NCBI GenBank assembly: GCA_013399855.1
Contig: VXAY01007399.1
Span: forward strand, 155,889 to 219,888
DNA: 64,000 bases
Source: Oxyruncus cristatus
Lineage: Eukaryota; Chordata; Aves; Passeriformes; Cotingidae
Reading direction: 5' to 3'
Shown here one piece after another: positions 58,481-64,000 of this stretch. The position numbers were made by a program, and so were the translations under genes. How positions within the stretch are numbered: the stretch's first letter is position 1; every line of letters starts with the position of its first letter. The notes beneath the pieces were generated by a model. The model was not told where the DNA came from, searched no databases, and was given only the letters and a program-made list of their open reading frames with translations.

Positions 58481-61318
58481 ATTTTTTGACTATATAGTGT
58501 GGCACATGAATTTTGGATGTATACAGTTTTTTATGAGTTTCTTTTGTCTGGGGATTATGTTTACTTTTTTAATAAAGGAAAAGAAGAGACATTAAAGAAA
58601 TACCCTTTCACCTCTGCCACAATATTAGTATTATCATTATTATTATTTGTGGGGTTTGGGAATAGCTTAATTTTTGAGTTTATATTATGAACATTCACTC
58701 GAGATTTTTGGATGCCAGAGTTAACCTATAGTTAACAGTAATTTCTCAGGATGTGGCTAAAAGCACTAACTGGCTAAAAGCACTAACAGGCACTGGGATG
58801 CTTGACAGAAACAAAAAGAGTACACTTTAAGTTCATTGTGTTTTTATCTTAGTGTATTCCAGACATAAGTAGTGCATTTCACTTAATAATTAACAGGAAA
58901 CAGAGAAGGTTTAGAGCTGGGAAATATAAATACTGTTTAGTTCTGTTTTGCCTGTGACAGGAGAGTCACAGGAGAGTTAGAACAATGCATTGTCTTCAAA
59001 GTAAGGTGTGTTGTTGCACATTGCTCTAACAAAGGCTTTACTAGTTCATAAATTCTTCCACACACATCTGTTTTTGCCATGGCTCTAGACATTTGCTGCC
59101 TGCTCCTGATGTCTCAAGCAAGTCTGGACTGAGCTTTCCTACACAAATCTCTACAATATAAAGTCTGGAGAGATATTCTTCCCCAGGCTCAGGGAAAGAC
59201 CATGACAAGCATGGTGTGGTCTGTGTAACCTCAGCCTACACCGAGGCAAATCCTGCTCGGCTGATTAAAACTCAGGTGCTACCTCTGTCATTGCAGTTCT
59301 ACTGTCCCATTACAAGTATCTGGCAGCTGTATGGGATGTTCAGTGTGGGCAGGAGCTCAGACTCAGCCATTTACAGGGTCAGTTTCCATTGCTTGCACAT
59401 AACCAGCAGTGAGGACTACAATATCCTCACTGCTCACACAGCTGCTTAAAGTCACAGGCTGGAGGAACCACGCAGGAAGTATCAGACTGAGAGATGGATA
59501 ACATCTTTGGTAGGGTAAGCAAGTTTAATTCTCCCTTGTACAGCGGTGCCAAAATAGATCACCCAAGATAGTGATGCTTGACAAAGAATTAAAAAATAAA
59601 AATTAAAAAATAAAAAAGAGATTGTGATTTTTTTAAATCATCAGGTAGGAAGACATTGTCATTCTGACCTCTCATGCCAGAAGCAGGTGCATGTAGGGAA
59701 GTGTTAACAGCCAGTGAAACAGGTCACAAGGCACGGCCCCATCTTCCAGAAAGTGCTTTCTTCACTACGTGCAATGGCCATGGTCTTATCTTCTGCCCCT
59801 CATACTTTACTAATGATCTGGTTTAACTGGAATACACAAGGAGCCTGGCAGTGAAGAAGGTTAAGCTTTGCAAGAAAAACCTTTTTTCAGAAAGCACAAA
59901 GAAAGCTAACAAATAATGAAGCCCACCATTTTAGGCAAAGATTTCCTGAAGCTCTTTCAGAAAGGGCAATACATAGCATTATTCTTCAAGAATTATAAGG
60001 CCTTTGGCTATTTTCAAGTGTTATTAAGCTGTCAGCAGCTGGGAGAAAAAAAACAGAATCAAATACAATATACAAATATAATTTGTGTGGTTTACGTTTG
60101 ATTCTCAGAAAGCAGCTGGGAGTTTTTCCATGAGAGGCAGAGAGGACTTCTTTGTCAGGGGCCAATATTTCCATTGACTGTATCACAGGAGAGACCATGA
60201 CATCACCATTTGAATATGTGGATGTGTGGTTATTTTTATAGAGCTCAAAGTATGATTTCATTGCTACATATGTATAACTTAAGCCTAGCTGGGTGATAAG
60301 CAGCTATTTCCTAACATAAAAGATGATAAAAATTGAAGTAATATACAATTCAGTAGAAATTTTTTTTGAAATGTTGACTTCTCTTGTTCATCCAGAGTCT
60401 GTCTAAATTCTTTTTTGTTTGTTTGTTTTAAATGCATGTGAAAGAAAGTGACTTAACTTTTTCATTACCTCAGTTATACCTTGTTTAGCTTTATGTTTTA
60501 TGGTTTTGCAGAAAACTCCTGCTTTCACTTTGTGTCTACTGACAAACTTTAAAAGACCGAATGAAGGTACTATAGGAGACATTATTAATGACTGTTATTA
60601 CATTGACAGCAGACATCAACTTTACCTGTCAGTTTTTCACTGCATTTCAGGAGTTAGAAGTTGGTGGTGGTCATCTTACTAGGAAAATGTGGTATCTTCC
60701 AAAACAACAGAGGGATTGGGAGCTTTTAGATGCAGATAGAAACTCTGCCATTCATGTTGGCATATGTCAGCTGTGAACATTTCTTTTAATGATGTTGTGA
60801 TGCCATGATGTAAATCGTTATTTCAGTTACTTGATATCCTGCTGAAATGTTCTAAGGGTTAACTTTGGCCATGCCCCTGGAAATCTCTGTCTTTCTTGCC
60901 CACTTATGCACTATATAAATAAATTCACTTTCTTCATTTACATCTGGAGTAACAATAATAGCCACAATTGATAGGCAGCACAGAGTTAGATGTCAGGTAA
61001 CTTACCAAACAGTCCTCAAACTTTTTATAAAGGAGTGGCTTTTAAAGATGAGATCACTGTAAAAGCCTTTATTACTTTTGTATGGAACCATAGAGCTTAA
61101 GTGAGATTGCTTTGTACTGAGTGCCAGCATACATCTCCAGAACTCTTTATAAATCAGTGTCAATCTGGTGATTTCAGGCAATACTTTAATACTTACCCAG
61201 ACAGAGTTACAGAGACCACTGCAGAGAGGTTTCTGTGATCTGTACAGCATTGCTGGGTAGTCACTGGCTGGGGCACACTAATGCCTCTGCCTGAAACTGC
61301 GAAATAAAAATGGGTGGT
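58481..61318. other. Unique DNA, no gene seen
   Basis: Open frames are 60-91 codons without recognisable domains. A good TATA match (TATATAAATA, 60912-60921) stands alone with no gene after it. Small repeats are a 17-base duplication near 58770, an A/T-rich AAAAATAAAAATT tract near 59600 and GTTT units near 60420. Confidence 0.55.
58754..58787. repeat. 17-base perfect tandem duplication
   Basis: TGGCTAAAAGCACTAAC occurs twice in a row without change. Confidence 0.95.
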
Positions 61319-61900
61319 TTTTGTGGTTTAACCCCAGCTAGCAGCTCAGTCCCAGGCAGCTGCTCATTCACTATCCCTTGGTGGGATGGGGAGAAAACTG
61401 GAAGAATAAAAATGAGAAAATTCATGGGTTGAGATTAAGACAGCTTAATAGGTAAAGTAAAAAACTGTGTGCACAAGCAAAGCAAAACCAGGAATTCATT
61501 CACCACTTCCCACCTTCGGGTGGTGTTCAGCTGCCTCCAGGAAAGCCAGGTTCCACCACCCATAATGGTGACTTGAGCAGATGAATACCACCACTCTGAA
61601 CATCTCCTCCTATCTCCTTCTTCCCCAGCTTTATGTACTGAGCATGAGGCCATGTGGTATGGAACAACCCTTGGGTCACTTGAGGTCAACTGTCCCAGCT
61701 ATGTCCTCTCCCAGCTTCTTGTGTACCCTCAGCCTGTTTGCCGCTGGGCTGGGGAGAGGCAGAAAAGGCCTTGGTGCTCTGAAAGCACTGCTCAGCAATG
61801 ATGAAAACATCCTAACACCACTGCTTCCAGCACAAATCCAAAGCAGATCTCCATGCCAGCTACTAGGAAAACTAACATTATCCCAGATGGAACCAGCACT
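61319..61900 (-). mobile_element. Solo LTR of a common avian endogenous retrovirus, minus strand (582 bp)
   Basis: The + strand begins TTTTGTGGTTTAACCCCAGC and ends GGAACCAGCACT, which I recognise as the reverse complement of an LTR common in bird genomes. Intermediate landmarks are GGTGGGATGGGGAGA, GGGTTGAGATTAAGACAG, CCAGGAATTCATTCACCAC and AAAGCACTGCTCAGCAATG. On the minus strand the expected TATA box is altered to TACATAAAG and the polyadenylation signal to ATTAAG. Flanks GTGGT and GAGGT agree at 4 of 5 positions, a plausible target-site duplication. No retroviral gene adjoins it. The 134-codon open frame at 61581-61985 crosses the LTR border and is not credible. Confidence 0.85.
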
Positions 61901-64000
61901 GAGGTGCTGCCTCTCCTCACATCTTAACCACTGCTTCAGTCATCCACATGAATTTCAAAACTTTTCTTTACCTCCTTATGTTTAAAGTGTTCAGGGACTA
62001 GTTAAAACCTCGGGACTGTTTGGTTTCTCAAATGCAGCTTACCAGTACAACACATGAAAAGTCCCATAACTGTATAAATTTTTGTGTGAGAACTAGATAC
62101 TGACGTTGTTGAATTTAATGTTAAAATTCCTGTTGATTTTAATGAGATGAGAAATGAATCCTCACGGCTTAAAAAAAAAAAAGGCAAAAAACCCCGCCCA
62201 CCGACCCTTAATCTCTCATATACTTTGGAAGGCAAGGTTTTTGTAGGATTCTCCAAAGCACTGATCTACAGCACCTTATACCACTGTAGAGCTTATATCA
62301 GTCAGTGCAGTTGTACAAAGACTACTTTGAGTTAGATGACAAGAATTACTGGAAATGACATGTCACTCAGCTAACCATGTCACTTGCTCAGCCTACAAGC
62401 CAAAAAAATATTCTGATGCTGTTCACAGGAGGGGAATAATATTTTGCACACAGTTCACATTTTGTTCTCTTCCTTGTCACAGCAGCTGAATCTAAATGGC
62501 ATCTTGTTTAATTGTTCTGCACAGTTTCTGAACATATGAAGTCCTTAAGCTTTTTTTCCTATACATCACTACTCCAAGTTTTAGAAAACAAAAAAATATT
62601 TGGGTGGGGCATGTAGTTAAATTTTAAACAAAGAAAGTATGTTTGCAACTATAATCAGTTCTTAACCATTCAACTTCCTTGAGCTGTCATCTGTTGTATG
62701 CTTTGATATGTTTAACAAGATGTGTCTGTCATAACTACAATATCTTGGTATATTACCATTTTTACGTTTATCAGCACATTGAACCTAACTCAATTTTTTC
62801 CTGTAGGAGCAAGAATAGGCATACTTTCTCCATCTAGCACAAACAGCTGTGGGCTTTCAGAGCTTTAGAATTGTGTTTGTTTGTTATAAAGGAAAATGTA
62901 TATTAGGAATTGTGAAAAAGGAGCTAAAAGTTACATTTAATTCATAGCAGATGCTACATACAATGATATCATGTTTTCTCAAGCAGAAAAGCAGAAGAAA
63001 TCAACAACACAATTTTTTTTAGTTGCTTCATTAAATAGCTTTTATAATCCTTATAAGCATCTAAAATTTGGCTTACATAACAAACACATCATTTTAGTCA
63101 CAAAGCTGTAAAACAAAATGCAATGCTTAAGTGTTTCAAGCACTTCAAAATATGGGGGTTCCTGCTATCAGCCCCTTCCAAAAGCAAGAAATAATTTTTT
63201 ATTAAATTGTATTAATTCTTAGTGGACCACACAGTAGGTGATTCATGCAGTTAATGAGAACCCATAGCAAAACCTCTGCAAGACTGAGATGTGCAGTCCT
63301 TGCAGACGGACATAACATCAACTAGCTTTTCCATTTGACTGATTAACGACTGAAAATACTAACTTGAGCAGTTGTCTTCCTCTCTTTGTAGTGGTCTCGA
63401 AAGACAAAAAAACCCCCAAAACACAAAAAAAACATAACTAAGTCTTGCCACTCCCTCTGCACCCCAGAGTAACTGACAGGGAGAAAAGGGGAAGGGGAAT
63501 GATTAAAAATTTTTCCCCTGTCATTTTGAGTTTCACCACTTAGAATGAAATAAAAACAATCAGAGAATAAAATCTAAATCAAATTGAACTTAGTGATAAT
63601 AAAATCTATTACAGAAAAGAAAAAAACATAAAAGAGAAAACCTCACTATGTGAGAAAATAAAGAAAAAAACTAACTATAAAAGCTAATCAGAAGAAAAGA
63701 AGAGTGAGAACAAAGAGAGGGAATCTGAACTGATGTTAGTTATTGTTTAGTTATCCATAGACTGGCACTGCAGTCCACAAAACATTTGAGAGTCATTTGC
63801 TAACAGCCAGAAAGGAAGGAAGGAAAGAAGTAAAAAAGGAAGGTTATCAGCAGTAATCCTAGCTGTTTGGTAATAAGACTTCAGCATTCACAGCTAATCC
63901 GTTAGTTTGAAAGCTGCACATCTGTTTTTATTTTTATGTAGAAATAGATATGTAGCATGTATCAACGTAAAATTTATAAAAGATACACCTTTAGCAGAAG
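61901..64000. other. Unique AT-rich DNA, no gene seen
   Basis: No recognisable gene. The last 600 bases are A-rich with several AATAAA-like words, and a GGAA repeat lies near 63812-63830. No element boundaries could be defined. Confidence 0.55.

Noticed and set aside
59216..59449. 77-codon open frame that faintly looked immunoglobulin-like near its end
   Set aside because: No conserved cysteine/tryptophan pattern or signal sequence; similarity is impressionistic.
60905..60925. Strong TATA match TATATAAATA
   Set aside because: AT-rich DNA yields such words by chance; no transcript, open frame or LTR context follows.
61581..61985. 134-codon open frame
   Set aside because: Crosses the border of a solo LTR and has no resemblance to a retroviral or host protein.

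Overview
This window looks like bird nuclear DNA: an AT-rich, gene-poor stretch such as an intergenic desert or the inside of a very large intron. The main evidence is the mobile elements. There are nine CR1 LINE copies or fragments, and several still end in the CR1-type 8-base tail (ATTCTATG and variants). There are also five long-terminal-repeat (LTR) insertions whose sequences I recognise as common in bird genomes. No SINE or L1 signal typical of mammals was seen. I found no protein-coding gene, rRNA, tRNA or CRISPR array. Every open frame is short, lacks recognisable domains, or lies inside a repeat.

Layout. Positions 1-3901 are unique sequence with small tandem repeats and a 412-base N gap flanked by poly-G. 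A 1.0 kb LTR (+) is at 3902-4912 and a 0.57 kb LTR (-) at 6598-7170. Between 7171 and 25110 lie CR1 copies at 12446 (+), 16051 (-), 22552 (+) and 24125 (+). The 16051 copy contains a 174-base near-identical tandem duplication joined by a single N. The 24125 copy still carries the end of the reverse transcriptase and runs into a second N gap and a purine minisatellite. Positions 25111-33653 are mostly unique. A 1.35 kb LTR (+) is at 33654-35005. At 39186-40282 a CR1 (-) is split by a 316-base LTR, a clear nested insertion. A further CR1 (-) is at 41857-42562, a long CTTTT pentamer tract at 46400-46559, and a pair of 127-base direct repeats of unknown family at 46875 and 49920. Short CR1 remnants are at 48899, 49572 and 57377, a longer CR1 (+) at 57811-58480, and a 0.58 kb LTR (-) at 61319-61900.

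Nothing here works as a gene set. All reverse-transcriptase remnants are frameshifted or stopped, and no gag, pol or env sequence flanks any LTR, so the LTRs look solo. The most useful points for follow-up are the unclassified 127-base repeat pair, the duplicated CR1 segment with the single N, the LTR nested in CR1, two CTCF-like motifs in the unique DNA, and the G-rich gap. I did not find a convincing new biological system.
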